Positions 25,301-38,200 of a stretch of DNA of 64,000 nt are shown here, in pieces. The translations under genes were made by a program, and so were the position numbers. Source of the DNA: Aradus depressus (Eukaryota > Arthropoda > Insecta > Hemiptera > Aradidae); assembly GCA_963662175.1 (NCBI GenBank), contig OY759214.1:10106001-10170000 (forward strand). The letters are read 5' to 3'. Under the pieces are notes generated by a model. The model had not been told where the DNA came from, ran no database searches, and worked only from the letters and a program-made list of their open reading frames with translations. Within the stretch, counting starts at the first letter, position 1. Each line of letters starts with the position of its first letter.

Positions 25301-25885
25301 TTCGGATGGGACTTTCCGGATATATCTGAATCTGTCGTATCAGTTTTAACAATTATTAAGCCTATAAACCGTTAAATAGCGTGAATTTTTTGAAAAACAT
25401 TTTTATTTTGATTTTTGTGTAGGATTCAGATAATCCGGTCGTTCTCTATCAGTTTTAACAAATATTAAATCTATAAACCGTTAAAAAGCGAGAAATTTCA
25501 AGAATGGAGTCTACCGAGCTCAGGATCGCCACTTAGAAATCTAGTTGAGGCACTTAGGTCAGATGTTTTAATCGGGAAGCTAAAAATAACTTTGAGCACG
25601 TCGTCCTTCGGATGGGACATTAAGCAATGATCCAGGGCTTTTTCGAATGTGAGGTACTCGATAATGAGACGTATGTTATGTAAATAAACCTGGGTAGGTC
25701 AATTTCTACTTAGGTTGAAAGCCTTGAGCACGTCGTCCTTCGGATGGGACTTTCCGGATAAATCTGAATCTGTCGTATCAGTTTTAACAATTATTAAGCC
25801 TATAAACCGTTAAATAGCGCAAATTTTTTGAAAAACATTTTTATTTTGATTTTTGTGTAGGATTCAGATAATCCGGTCGTTCTCT

Positions 25886-28540
25886 ATCAGTTTTAACAAA
25901 TATTAAATCTATAAACCGTTAAAAAGCGAGAAATTTCAAGAATGGAGTCTACCGAGCTCAGGATCGCCACTTAGAAATCTAGTTGAGGCACTTAGGTCAG
26001 ATGTTTTAATCGGGAAGCTAAAAATAACTTTGAGCACGTCGTCCTTCGGATGGGACATTAAGCAATGATCCAGGGCTTTTTCGAATGTGAGGTACTCGAT
26101 AATGAGACGTATGTTATGTAAATAAACCTGGGTAGGTCAATTTCTACTTAGGTTGAAAGCCTTGAGCACGTCGTCCTTCGGATGGGACTTTCCGGATAAA
26201 TCTGAATCTGTCGTATCAGTTTTAACAATTATTAAGCCTATAAACCGTTAAATAGCGCAAATTTTTTGAAAAACATTTTTATTTTGATTTTTGTGTAGGA
26301 TTCAGATAATCCGGTCGTTCTCTATCAGTTTTAACAAATATTTAGTCTATAAACCGTTAAAAAGCGAGAAATTTGAAGAATGGAGTCTACCGAGCTCAGG
26401 ATCGCCACTTAGAAATCTAGCTGAGGCACTTAGGTCAGATGTTTTAATCGGGAAGTGAAAAATAACTATGAGCACGTCGTCCTTCGGATGGGACTTTAAG
26501 CGATGTTCCAGGACTTTTTCGAATGTGAGGTACTCGATAATGAGACGTATGTTATGTAAATAAACCTGGGTAGGTGAAATTTCACTTAGGTTGAAAATAG
26601 CCTTGAGCACGTCGTCCTTCGGATGGGACTTTCTGGATAAATCTGAATCTGTCGTATCAGTTTTAACAATTATTAAGCCTATAAACCGTTAAATAGCGCA
26701 AATTTTTTGAAAAACATTTTTATTTTGATTTTTGTGTAGGATTCAGATAATCCGGTCGTTCTCTATCAGTTTTAACAAATATTAAATCTATAAACCGTTA
26801 AAAAGCGAGAAATTTCAAGAATGGAGTCTACCGAGCTCAGGATCGCCACTTAGAAATCTAGTTGAGGCACTTAGGTCAGATGTTTCAATCGGGAAGTTAA
26901 AAAACACTTTGAGCACGTCGTCCTTCGGATGGGACTTTAAGCGATGATCCAGGGCTTTTTCGAATGTGAGGTACTCGATAATGAGACGTATGTTATGTAA
27001 ATAAACCTGGTTAGGTGAAATTTCACTTAGGTTGAAAATAGCCTTGAGCACGTCGTCCGTCGGATGGGACTTTTCGGATATATTTGATTCTGTCGTATCA
27101 GTTTTAACAATTATTAAGCCTATAAACCGTTAAATAGCGTGAATTTTTTGAAAAACATTTTTATTTTGATTTTTGTGTAGGATTCAGATAATCCGGTCGT
27201 TCTCTATCAGTTTTAACAAATATTAAATCTATAAACCGTTAAAAAGCGAGAAATTTCAAGAATGGAGTCTACCGAGCTCAGGATCGCCACATAGAAATCT
27301 AGTTGAGGCACTTAGGTCAGATGTTTTAATCGGGAAGCTAAAAATAACTTTGAGCACGTCGTCCTTCGGATGGGACATTAAGCAATGATCCAGGGCTTTT
27401 TCGAATGTGAGGTACTCGATAATGAGACGTATGTTATGTAAATAAACCTGGGTAGGTCAATTTCTACTTAGGTTGAAAGCCTTGAGCACGTCGTCCTTCG
27501 GATGGGACTTTCCGGATAAATCTGAATCTGTCGTATCAGTTTTAACAATTATTAAGCCTATAAACCGTTAAATAGCGCAAATTTTTTGAAAAACATTTTT
27601 ATTTTGATTTTTGTGTAGGATTCAGATAATCCGGTCGTTCTCTATCAGTTTTAACAAATATTTAGTCTATAAACCGTTAAAAAGCGAGAAATTTGAAGAA
27701 TGGAGTCTACCGAGCTCAGGATCGCCACTTAGAAATCTAGCTGAGGCACTTAGGTCAGATGTTTTAATCGGGAAGTGAAAAATAACTATGAGCACGTCGT
27801 CCTTCGGATGGGACTTTAAGCGATGTTCCAGGACTTTTTCGAATGTGAGGTACTCGATAATGAGACGTATGTTATGTAAATAAACCTGGGTAGGTGAAAT
27901 TTCACTTAGGTTGAAAATAGCCTTGAGCACGTCGTCCTTCGGATGGGACTTTCTGGATAAATCTGAATCTGTCGTATCAGTTTTAACAATTATTAAGCCT
28001 ATAAACCGTTAAATAGCGCAAATTTTTTGAAAAACATTTTTATTTTGATTTTTGTGTAGGATTCAGATAATCCGGTCGTTCTCTATCAGTTTTAACAAAT
28101 ATTAAATCTATAAACCGTTAAAAAGCGAGAAATTTCAAGAATGGAGTCTACCGAGCTCAGGATCGCCACTTAGAAATCTAGTTGAGGCACTTAGGTCAGA
28201 TGTTTCAATCGGGAAGTTAAAAAACACTTTGAGCACGTCGTCCTTCGGATGGGACTTTAAGCGATGATCCAGGGCTTTTTCGAATGTGAGGTACTCGATA
28301 ATGAGACGTATGTTATGTAAATAAACCTGGTTAGGTGAAATTTCACTTAGGTTGAAAATAGCCTTGAGCACGTCGTCCGTCGGATGGGACTTTTCGGATA
28401 TATTTGATTCTGTCGTATCAGTTTTAACAATTATTAAGCCTATAAACCGTTAAATAGCGTGAATTTTTTGAAAAACATTTTTATTTTGATTTTTGTGTAG
28501 GATTCAGATAATCCGGTCGTTCTCTATCAGTTTTAACAAA
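25886..28540. repeat. 3-monomer (1320-bp) higher-order duplication at the end of S1
   Basis: The series B-C'-A'' occurs twice in succession (about 25886-27209 and 27210-28540). Private variants GTCCGTCGGATGGGAC and TATATTTGATTC (near 27054 and 28374) and ACTTTCTGGATAAATC (near 26628 and 27948) recur at 1320 bp. The same private variants recur at the right end of S2 near 38690 and 39120. Confidence 0.85.
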
Positions 28541-28689
28541 TATTAAATCTATAGCAGTTATACCCGGCGTTGCCCGGGGAACTTAGATTTTTCTCCCAAT
28601 ATCTTCTATAACGCTATTAAGTTCCTCGACAGTACATTCATGATGTTATAATTTTCAATTATTCATACGGAATAAGGCTTATAGTCCTT

Positions 28690-29355
28690 CAGCTGTTGTA
28701 ACGCTAGTAAGTTTTTAGGATCCCTGGGCACCACAGCTAGTATGCGCCTTTCAACGGCGGAAGCCACACCTAGTGAATACTTAGCATCGCTGGACGTCAT
28801 AGTCAGTGCGTACTTGAGAACGTTTGTGACCACAGCTAGTATGTGGCTTGCAACGCTGAGCACCACAGCTAGTACGTAGTTGGGAATGCTGGGCATCATA
28901 GCTAGTATGTGCCTTGCAACAACGGACCCCACAGCTAGTACGTAGTTAGGAACGCTGGTCACCACAGCTAGTATGTGCCTCGCAACAGCGGACCCCACAG
29001 CTAGTACGAAGTTAGGAACGCTGGGCATCACAGCTATTGCCTTGCAACAGCGGACCCCACAGCTAGTACGTAGTTAAATACGCTGGGCCACACTGCTAGC
29101 GCCTTGCAACAGCAGACCCCACAGCTAGTACGTAATTAGGAACGCTGGGCATCACAGCTAGTAAACGTCTTGTAGGTGCCTTGCAACAGCGAACCCCACA
29201 GCCAGTACATAGTTAGGAACGCTGGGGCTGAGCACTACAGCTAGTAAGTGCCTTGCAACAGCGGACCCCACAGCTAGTATGATATTAGGAACGCTGGACA
29301 TCATAGCTAGTAAATGTCTTGCAACAGTGAACCCCACAGCGAATATATAGTTACT
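28690..29355. repeat. minisatellite of E3
   Basis: Imperfect 33/66-bp units with CACAGCTAGTACGTAGTTAG and GCCTTGCAACAGCGGACCCC, closer in order and variants to E1 than to E2. The right third (29075-29355) closely matches 6875-7155 of E1. Confidence 0.85.
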
Positions 29356-29399
29356 ACTACTACTACATGTGAAATTCATGACAATCCGATTCATGACAA

Positions 29400-31940
29400 T
29401 ACGATCAACCGTTAATGAGCTAGCTCTATATTTATACCCCCCCCCCCCCCCTCAACCCCGCCACCCGTTCAAAACTTCGGGACGCCACACACCTTATTTT
29501 TCTATTTGGCCTTCAGGAATAATATATGCGAAATTTCGTGACAATACGTCCAACCGTTAATGAGCTAACTCTATATGTATATTTAGCCCTCCCCACAACC
29601 CTCCTTCCTGTTCAAAATTTTGGGCCGTCACACACCTAATATTTCTATTTGACCTTTAGGAATATTACATGTGAAATTTCATGACGATTCGCCCATTAGT
29701 TAATGAGTTAGCTCTATATTTATACTTAGGCCCCCCCACTACCCCCCCTCCCGTAAAAACATTTGAGCCGTCACACCGCCTATTTTTTTATTTGGTCTTC
29801 AGGAATACTACATGTGAAACTTCGTGACAATCCGACCAACTGTTAAAGAGTTAGCTGTATATTTATACTTAGGCCCCCCCACAACCCCCCCCTCCCGTTC
29901 ATAACTTTGGGACGCCACACACCTTATTTTTCTATTTGGCCTTCAGGAATACTCCATGTGAAATTTCGTGACAATCCGACAACCGTTAAAGAATTAGCTC
30001 TATATTTATACTTAGGCCCCCCTTACAACCCCCCTTCCCGTTCAAAACTTTGGGACGCCACACACCTTTTTTTCCTATTTGGCTTTTAAAAATACTACGT
30101 GAAATTTCATGACGATTCGCTCATTAGTTAATGAGTTAGCTCTATATTTATACTTAGGCCCCCCCACAACCCCCCCCTCCCGTTCATAACTTTGGGACGC
30201 CACACACCTTATTTTTCTATTTGGCCTTCAGGAATACTCCATGTGAAATTTCGTGACAATCCGACCAACTGTTAAAGAATTAGCTCTATATTTATACTTA
30301 GGCCCCCCCCACAACCCCCCCTCCCGTTCAAAACTTTGGGACGCCACACACCTTATTTTTCTATTTGGCCTTCAGGAATACTCCATCTGAAATTTCGTGA
30401 CAATCCGACCAACTGTTAAAGAATTAGCTCTATATTTATATACTTAGGCCCCCCTTACAACCCCCCCTCCCGATCAAAACTTTGGGACGCCACACACCTT
30501 TTTTTCCTATTTGGCTTTTAAAAATACTACATGTGAAATTTCATGACGATTCGCCCATTAGTTAATGAGTTAGCTCTATATTTATACTTAGGCCCCCCCA
30601 CAACCCCCCCTCCCGTTCAAAACTTTGGGACGCCACACACCTTTTTTTCCTATTTGGCTTTAAAAAATACTACATGTGAAATTTCATGACGATTCGCCCA
30701 TTAGTTCATGAGTTAGCTCTATATTTATACTTAGGCCCCCCCACAACCCCCCCTCCCGTTCAAAACTTTGGGACGCCACACACCTTATTTTTCTATTTGG
30801 CCTTCAGGAATACTCCATCTGAAATTTCGTGACAATCCGACCAACTGTTAAAGAATTAGCTCTATATTTATACTTAGGCCCCCCCCACAACCCCCCCTCC
30901 CGATCAAAACTTTGGGACGCCACACACCTTATTTTTCTATTTGGCCTTCAGGAATACTCCATCTGAAATTTCGTGACAATCCGACCAACTGTTAAAGAAT
31001 TAGCTCTATATTTATACTTAGGCCCCCCCCACAACCCCCCCTCCCGATCAAAACTTTGGGACGCCACACACCTTATTTTTCTATTTGGCCTTCAGGAATA
31101 CTCCATCTGAAATTTCGTGACAATCCGACCAACTGTTAAAGAATTAGCTCTATATTTATATACTTAGGCCCCCCTTACAACCCCCCCTCCCGATCAAAAC
31201 TTTGGGACGCCACACACCTTTTTTTCCTATTTGGCTTTTAAAAATACTACATGTGAAATTTCATGACGATTCGCCCATTAGTTAATGAGTTAGCTCTATA
31301 TTTATACTTAGGCCCCCCCACAACCCCCCTCCCGTTCAAAACTTTGGGACGCCACACACCTTATTTTTCTATTTGGCCTTCAGGAATACTCCATCTGAAA
31401 TTTCGTGACAATCCGACCAACTGTTAAAGAATTAGCTCTATATTTATATACTTAGGCCCCCCTTACAACCCCCCCTCCCGATCAAAACTTTGGGACGCCA
31501 CACACCTTTTTTTCTTATTTGGCTTTTAAAAATACTACATGTGAAATTTCATGACGATTCGCCCATTAGTTAATGAGTTAGCTCTATATTTATACTTAGG
31601 CCCCCCCACAACCCCCCCTCCCGTTCAAAACTTTGGGACGCCACACACCTTTTTTTCCTATTTGGCTTTTAAAAATACTACATGTGAAATTTCATGACGA
31701 TTCGCCCATTAGTTAAAGAGTTAGCTCTATATTTATACTTAGGCCCCCCTCAACCCCCCCTCCCGTTCAAAACTTTGGGACGCCACACACCTTTTTTTCT
31801 TGTTTGGCTTTTAAAAAGACTACGTGTGAAATTTCATGACAATTCGACCATTAGTTAATGTGTTAGCACTATTTATATACTTAGGCCCCCCTTACAACCC
31901 CCCCTCCCGATCAAAATTTTGGGACGCCACATAGCCTATT
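29400..31940. repeat. C-rich tandem array of E3
   Basis: About eighteen ~141-bp units, the longest C-rich array in the window. It includes a 15-base C run at 29437-29451 and sub-arrays in which a two-unit pattern (TTCAGG type followed by TTTTAAAAATA type) repeats. Confidence 0.88.
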
Positions 31941-32084
31941 ATTCAATCGGGCTCAAAAGAATGCTACATGGGCAGTTTCATAAAAATCCGTCCAGCGGTT
32001 TGGGCGTGATGCTGGAACAAACATACATACAAACAAACAAACAAACAAACAAACAAACCCCGTTTCAGCTTTATTAATATAGAT

Positions 32085-32251
32085 TATATCACAATGTACT
32101 CAAGTTTTAATTTGTGTTCATATCTATACATACATCTTTTTTTTTTTGGCATTTTTCTTCCATAGTGGATCGGTGTCACCATATTTAAAGTCAGTCTGAA
32201 CGTTCTGCTGACGTTGGCATAATCCGAAACCAGCACACTCTATGGCTCTGT
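32085..32251. other. spacer U' between E3 and satellite S2
   Basis: Copy of the spacer at 12141-12307, with the same flanking E tail and the same entry into the satellite. Confidence 0.85.
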
Positions 32252-35200
32252 CAGTTAACAAATATTAAATCTATAAACCGTTAAAAAGCAAGATATTTGA
32301 AGAATGGAGTCTACCGAGCTCAGGATCGCCACTTAGAAATCTAGCTGAGGCACTTAGGTCAGATGTTTTAATCGGGAAGTTAAAAATAACTTTATTTTTA
32401 CACACATTAAGCGATGATCCAGGGCTTTTTCGAATGTGAGGTACTCGATAATGAGACGTATGTTATGTAAATAAACCTGGGTAGGTCAATTTCCACTTAG
32501 GTTGAAAGCCTTGAGCACGTCGTCCTTCGGATGGGACATTCCGGATAAATCTGAATCTGTAGTATCAGTTTTAACAATTATTAAGCCTATAAACCGTTAA
32601 ATAGCGCAAATTTTTTGAAAAACATTTTTATTTTGATTTTTGTGTAGGATTCAGATAATCCGGTCGTTCTCTATCAGTTTTAACAAATATTTAGTCTATA
32701 AACCGTTAAAAAGCGAGAAATTTCAAGAATGGAGTCTACCGAGCTCAGGATCGCCACTTAGAAATCTAGCTGAGGCACTTAGGTCAGATGTTTCAATCGG
32801 GAAGTTAAAAAACACTTTGAGCACGTCGTCCTTCGGATGGGACTTTAAGCGATGATCCAGGGCTTTTTCGAATGTGAGGTACTCGATAATGAGACGTATG
32901 TTATGTAAATAAACCTGGTTAGGTGAAATTTCACTTAGGTTGAAAATAGCCTTGAGCACGTCGTCCTTCGGATGGGACTTTCCGGATATATCTGAATCTG
33001 TCGTATCAGTTTTAACAATTATTAAGCCTATAAACCGTTAAATAGCGTGAATTTTTTGAAAAACATTTTTATTTTGATTTTTGTGTAGGATTCAGATAAT
33101 CCGGTCGTTCTCTATCAGTTTCAACAAATATTAAATCTATAAACCGTTAAAAAGCGAGAAATTTCAAGAATGGAGTCTACCGAGCTCAGGATCGCCACAT
33201 AGAAATCTAGTTGAGGCACTTAGGTCAGATGTTTTAATCGGGAAGCTAAAAATAACTTTGAGCACGTCGTCCTTCGGATGGGACATTAAGCAATGATCCA
33301 GGGCTTTTTCGAATGTGAGGTACTCGATAATGAGACGTATGTTATGTAAATAAACCTGGGTAGGTCAATTTCTACTTAGGTTGAAAGCCTTGAGCACGTC
33401 GTCCTTCGGATGGGACTTTCCGGATAAATCTGAATCTGTCGTATCAGTTTTAACAATTATTAAGCCTATAAACCGTTAAATAGCGCAAATTTTTTGAAAA
33501 ACATTTTTATTTTGATTTTTGTGTAGGATTCAGATAATCCGGTCGTTCTCTATCAGTTTTAACAAATATTTAGTCTATAAACCGTTAAAAAGCGAGAAAT
33601 TTCAAGAATGGAGTCTACCGAGCTCAGGATCGCCACTTAGAAATCTAGCTGAGGCACTTAGGTCAGATGTTTTAATCGGGAAGTGAAAAATAACTATGAG
33701 CACGTCGTCCTTCGGATGGGACTTTAAGCGATGTTCCAGGACTTTTTCGAATGTGAGGTACTCGATAATGAGACGTATGTTATGTAAATAAACCTGGGTA
33801 GGTGAAATTTCACTTAGGTTGAAAAAAGCCTTGAGCACGTCGTCCTTCGGATGGGACTTTCCGGATAAATCTGAATCTGTCGTATCAGTTTTAACAATTA
33901 TTAAGCCTATAAACCGTTAAATAGCGCAAATTTTTTGAAAAACATTTTTATTTTGATTTTTGTGTAGGATTCAGATAATCCGGTCGTTCTCTATCAGTTT
34001 TAACAAATATTAAATCTATAAACCGTTAAAAAGCGAGAAATTTCAAGAATGGAGTCTACCGAGCTCAGGATCGCCACTTAGAAATCTAGTTGAGGCACTT
34101 AGATCAGATGTTTCAATCGGGAAGTTAAAAAACACTTTGAGCACGTCGTCCTTCGGATGGGACTTTAAGCGATGATCCAGGGCTTTTTCGAATGTGAGGT
34201 ACTCGATAATGAGACGTATGTTATGTAAATAAACCTGGGTAGGTCAATTTCCACTTAGGTTGAAAGCCTTGAGCACGTCGTCCTTCGGATGGGACTTTCC
34301 GGATATATCTGAATCTGTAGTATCAGTTTTAACAATTATTAAGCCTATAAACCGTTAAATAGCGCGAATTTTTTGAAAAACGTTTTCATTTTGGTTTTTG
34401 TGTGGGGTTCAGATAATCCGGTCGTTCTCTATCAGTTTTAACAAATATTAAATCTATAAACCGTTAAAAAGCGAGAAATTTGAAGAATGGAGTCTACCGA
34501 GCTCAGGATCGCCACTTAGAAATCTAGCTGAGGCACTTAGGTCAGATGTTTCAATCGGGAAGTTAAAAAACACTTTGAGCACGTCGTCCTTCGGATGGGA
34601 CTTTAAGCGATGATCCAGGGCTTTTTCGAATGTGAGGTACTCGATAATGAGACGTATGTTATGTAAATAAACCTGGTTAGGTGAAATTTCACTTAGGTTG
34701 AAAATAGCCTTGAGCACGTCGTCCTTCGGATGGGACTTTCCGGATATATCTGAATCTGTCGTATCAGTTTTAACAATTATTAAGCCTATAAACCGTTAAA
34801 TAGCGTGAATTTTTTGAAAAACATTTTTATTTTGATTTTTGTGTAGGATTCAGATAATCCGGTCGTTCTCTATCAGTTTTAACAAATATTAAATCTATAA
34901 ACCGTTAAAAAGCGAGAAATTTCAAGAATGGAGTCTACCGAGCTCAGGATCGCCACTTAGAAATCTAGTTGAGGCACTTAGGTCAGATGTTTTAATCGGG
35001 AAGCTAAAAATAACTTTGAGCACGTCGTCCTTCGGATGGGACATTAAGCAATGATCCAGGGCTTTTTCGAATGTGAGGTACTCGATAATGAGACGTATGT
35101 TATGTAAATAAACCTGGGTAGGTCAATTTCTACTTAGGTTGAAAGCCTTGAGCACGTCGTCCTTCGGATGGGACTTTCCGGATAAATCTGAATCTGTCGT

Positions 35201-38200
35201 ATCAGTTTTAACAATTATTAAGCCTATAAACCGTTAAATAGCGCAAATTTTTTGAAAAACATTTTTATTTTGATTTTTGTGTAGGATTCAGATAATCCGG
35301 TCGTTCTCTATCAGTTTTAACAAATATTTAGTCTATAAACCGTTAAAAAGCGAGAAATTTGAAGAATGGAGTCTACCGAGCTCAGGATCGCCACTTAGAA
35401 ATCTAGCTGAGGCACTTAGGTCAGATGTTTCAATCGGGAAGTTAAAAACCACTTTGAGCACGTCGTCCTTCGGATGGGACTTTAAGCGATGATCCAGGGC
35501 TTTTTCGAATGTGAGGTACTCGATAATGAGACGTATGTTATGTAAATAAACCTGGGTAGGTGAAATTTCACTTAGGTTGAAAAAAGCCTTGAGCACGTCG
35601 TCCTTCGGATGGGACTTTCCGGATAAATCTGAATCTGTCGTATCAGTTTTAACAATTATTAAGCCTATAAACCGTTAAATAGCGCAAATTTTTTGAAAAA
35701 CATTTTTATTTTGATTTTTGTGTAGGATTCAGATAATCCGGTCGTTCTCTATCAGTTTTAACAAATATTAAATCTATAAACCGTTAAAAAGCGAGAAATT
35801 TCAAGAATGGAGTCTACCGAGCTCAGGATCGCCACTTAGAAATCTAGTTGAGGCACTTAGATCAGATGTTTCAATCGGGAAGTTAAAAAACACTTTGAGC
35901 ACGTCGTCCTTCGGATGGGACTTTAAGCGATGATCCAGGGCTTTTTCGAATGTGAGGTACTCGATAATGAGACGTATGTTATGTAAATAAACCTGGGTAG
36001 GTCAATTTCCACTTAGGTTGAAAGCCTTGAGCACGTCGTCCTTCGGATGGGACTTTCCGGATATATCTGAATCTGTAGTATCAGTTTTAACAATTATTAA
36101 GCCTATAAACCGTTAAATAGCGCGAATTTTTTGAAAAACGTTTTCATTTTGGTTTTTGTGTGGGGTTCAGATAATCCGGTCGTTCTCTATCAGTTTTAAC
36201 AAATATTTAATCTATAAACCGTTAAAAAGCGAGAAATTTGAAGAATGGAGTCTACCGAGCTCAGGATCGCCACTTACGAATCTAGCTGAGGCACTTAGGT
36301 CAGATGTTTTAATCGGGAAGTGAAAAATAACTATGAGCACGTCGTCCTTCGGATGGGACTTTAAGCGATGTCCAGGACTTTTTCGAATGTGAGGTACTCG
36401 ATTATGAGACGTATGTTATGTAAATAAACCTGGGTAGGTGAAATTTCACTTAGGTTGAAAATAGCCTTGAGCACGTCGTCCTTCGGATGGGACTTTCCGG
36501 ATAAATCTGAATCTCTCGTATCAGTTTTAACAATTATTAAGCCTATAAACCGTTAAATGTCGCAAATTTTTTGAAAAACATTTTTATTTTGATTTTTGTG
36601 TAGGTTTCAGATAATCCGGTCGTTCTCTATCAGTTTTAACAAATATTAAATCTATAAACCGTTAAAAAGCGAGAAATTTGAAGAATGGAGTCTACCGAGC
36701 TCAGGATCGCCACTTAGAAATCTAGCTGAGGCACTTAGGTCAGATGTTTCAATCGGGAAGTTAAAAAACACTTTGAGCACGTCGTCCTTCGGATGGGACT
36801 TTAAGCGATGATCCAGGGCTTTTTCGAATGTGAGGTACTCGATAATGAGACGTATGTTATGTAAATAAACCTGGTTAGGTGAAATTTCACTTAGGTTGAA
36901 AATAGCCTTGAGCACGTCGTCCTTCGGATGGGACTTTCCGGATATATCTGAATCTGTCGTATCAGTTTTAACAATTATTAAGCCTATAAACCGTTAAATA
37001 GCGTGAATTTTTTGAAAAACATTTTTATTTTGATTTTTGTGTAGGATTCAGATAATCCGGTCGTTCTCTATCAGTTTTAACAAATATTAAATCTATAAAC
37101 CGTTAAAAAGCGAGAAATTTCAAGAATGGAGTCTACCGAGCTCAGGATCGCCACTTAGAAATCTAGTTGAGGCACTTAGGTCAGATGTTTTAATCGGGAA
37201 GCTAAAAATAACTTTGAGCACGTCGTCCTTCGGATGGGACATTAAGCAATGATCCAGGGCTTTTTCGAATGTGAGGTACTCGATAATGAGACGTATGTTA
37301 TGTAAATAAACCTGGGTAGGTCAATTTCTACTTAGGTTGAAAGCCTTGAGCACGTCGTCCTTCGGATGGGACTTTCCGGATAAATCTGAATCTGTCGTAT
37401 CAGTTTTAACAATTATTAAGCCTATAAACCGTTAAATAGCGCAAATTTTTTGAAAAACATTTTTATTTTGATTTTTGTGTAGGATTCAGATAATCCGGTC
37501 GTTCTCTATCAGTTTTAACAAATATTTAGTCTATAAACCGTTAAAAAGCGAGAAATTTGAAGAATGGAGTCTACCGAGCTCAGGATCGCCACTTAGAAAT
37601 CTAGCTGAGGCACTTAGGTCAGATGTTTCAATCGGGAAGTTAAAAAACACTTTGAGCACGTCGTCCTTCGGATGGGACTTTAAGCGATGATCCAGGGCTT
37701 TTTCGAATGTGAGGTACTCGATAATGAGACGTATGTTATGTAAATAAACCTGGTTAGGTGAAATTTCACTTAGGTTGAAAATAGCCTTGAGCACGTCGTC
37801 CTTCGGATGGGACTTTCCGGATATATCTGAATCTGACGTATCAGTTTTAACAATTATTAAGCCTATAAACCGTTAAATAGCGTGAATTTTTTGAAAAACA
37901 TTTTTATTTTGATTTTTGTGTAGGATTCAGATAATCCGGTCGTTCTCTATCAGTTTTAACAAATATTAAATCTATAAACCGTTAAAAAGCGAGAAATTTC
38001 AAGAATGGAGTCTACCGAGCTCAGGATCGCCACTTAGAAATCTAGTTGAGGCACTTAGGTCAGATGTTTTAATCGGGAAGCTAAAAATAACTTTGAGCAC
38101 GTCGTCCTTCGGATGGGACATTAAGCAATGATCCAGGGCTTTTTCGAATGTGAGGTACTCGATAATGAGACGTATGTTATGTAAATAAACCTGGGTAGGT

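Larger units (their letters stand above)
12308..28552. repeat. 440-bp satellite array S1 (about 37 monomers)
   Basis: Tandem monomers of about 440 bp fill this 16.2-kb stretch. Landmarks in each monomer, in order: CTCTATCAGTTTTAACAAAT, AAACCGTTAAAAAGCGAGAA, GAGTCTACCGAGCTCAGGAT, GCACGTCGTCCTTCGGATGG (first copy), TTTTTCGAATGTGAGGTACT, CGTATGTTATGTAAATAAAC, CACTTAGGTTGAAAATAGCC, the CGTCGTCCTTCGG block again, then AACAATTATTAAGCCTATAA and TTTTTGTGTAGGATTCAGAT. At least six monomer types (A, A', B, C, C', D) are separable by diagnostic positions such as GCGTGAATTTT, GCGCAAATTTT, ATGTCGCAAAT, or GCGCGAATTTT with CGTTTTCATTTT. The array is cut off at 28552 by element E3. Confidence 0.95.
28553..32084 (+). 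mobile_element. composite repeat element E, copy E3, embedded in the satellite
   Basis: It begins AGCAGTTATACCCGGCGTTG directly after satellite sequence AAATATTAAATCTAT and ends with the standard tail TTATTAATATAGAT. It has the leader (TCATGATGTTATAATTTTCA at about 28638), minisatellite, C-rich array and AAAC-repeat tail. No protein-coding content. The satellite-element junction is the same as at E4. Confidence 0.85.
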
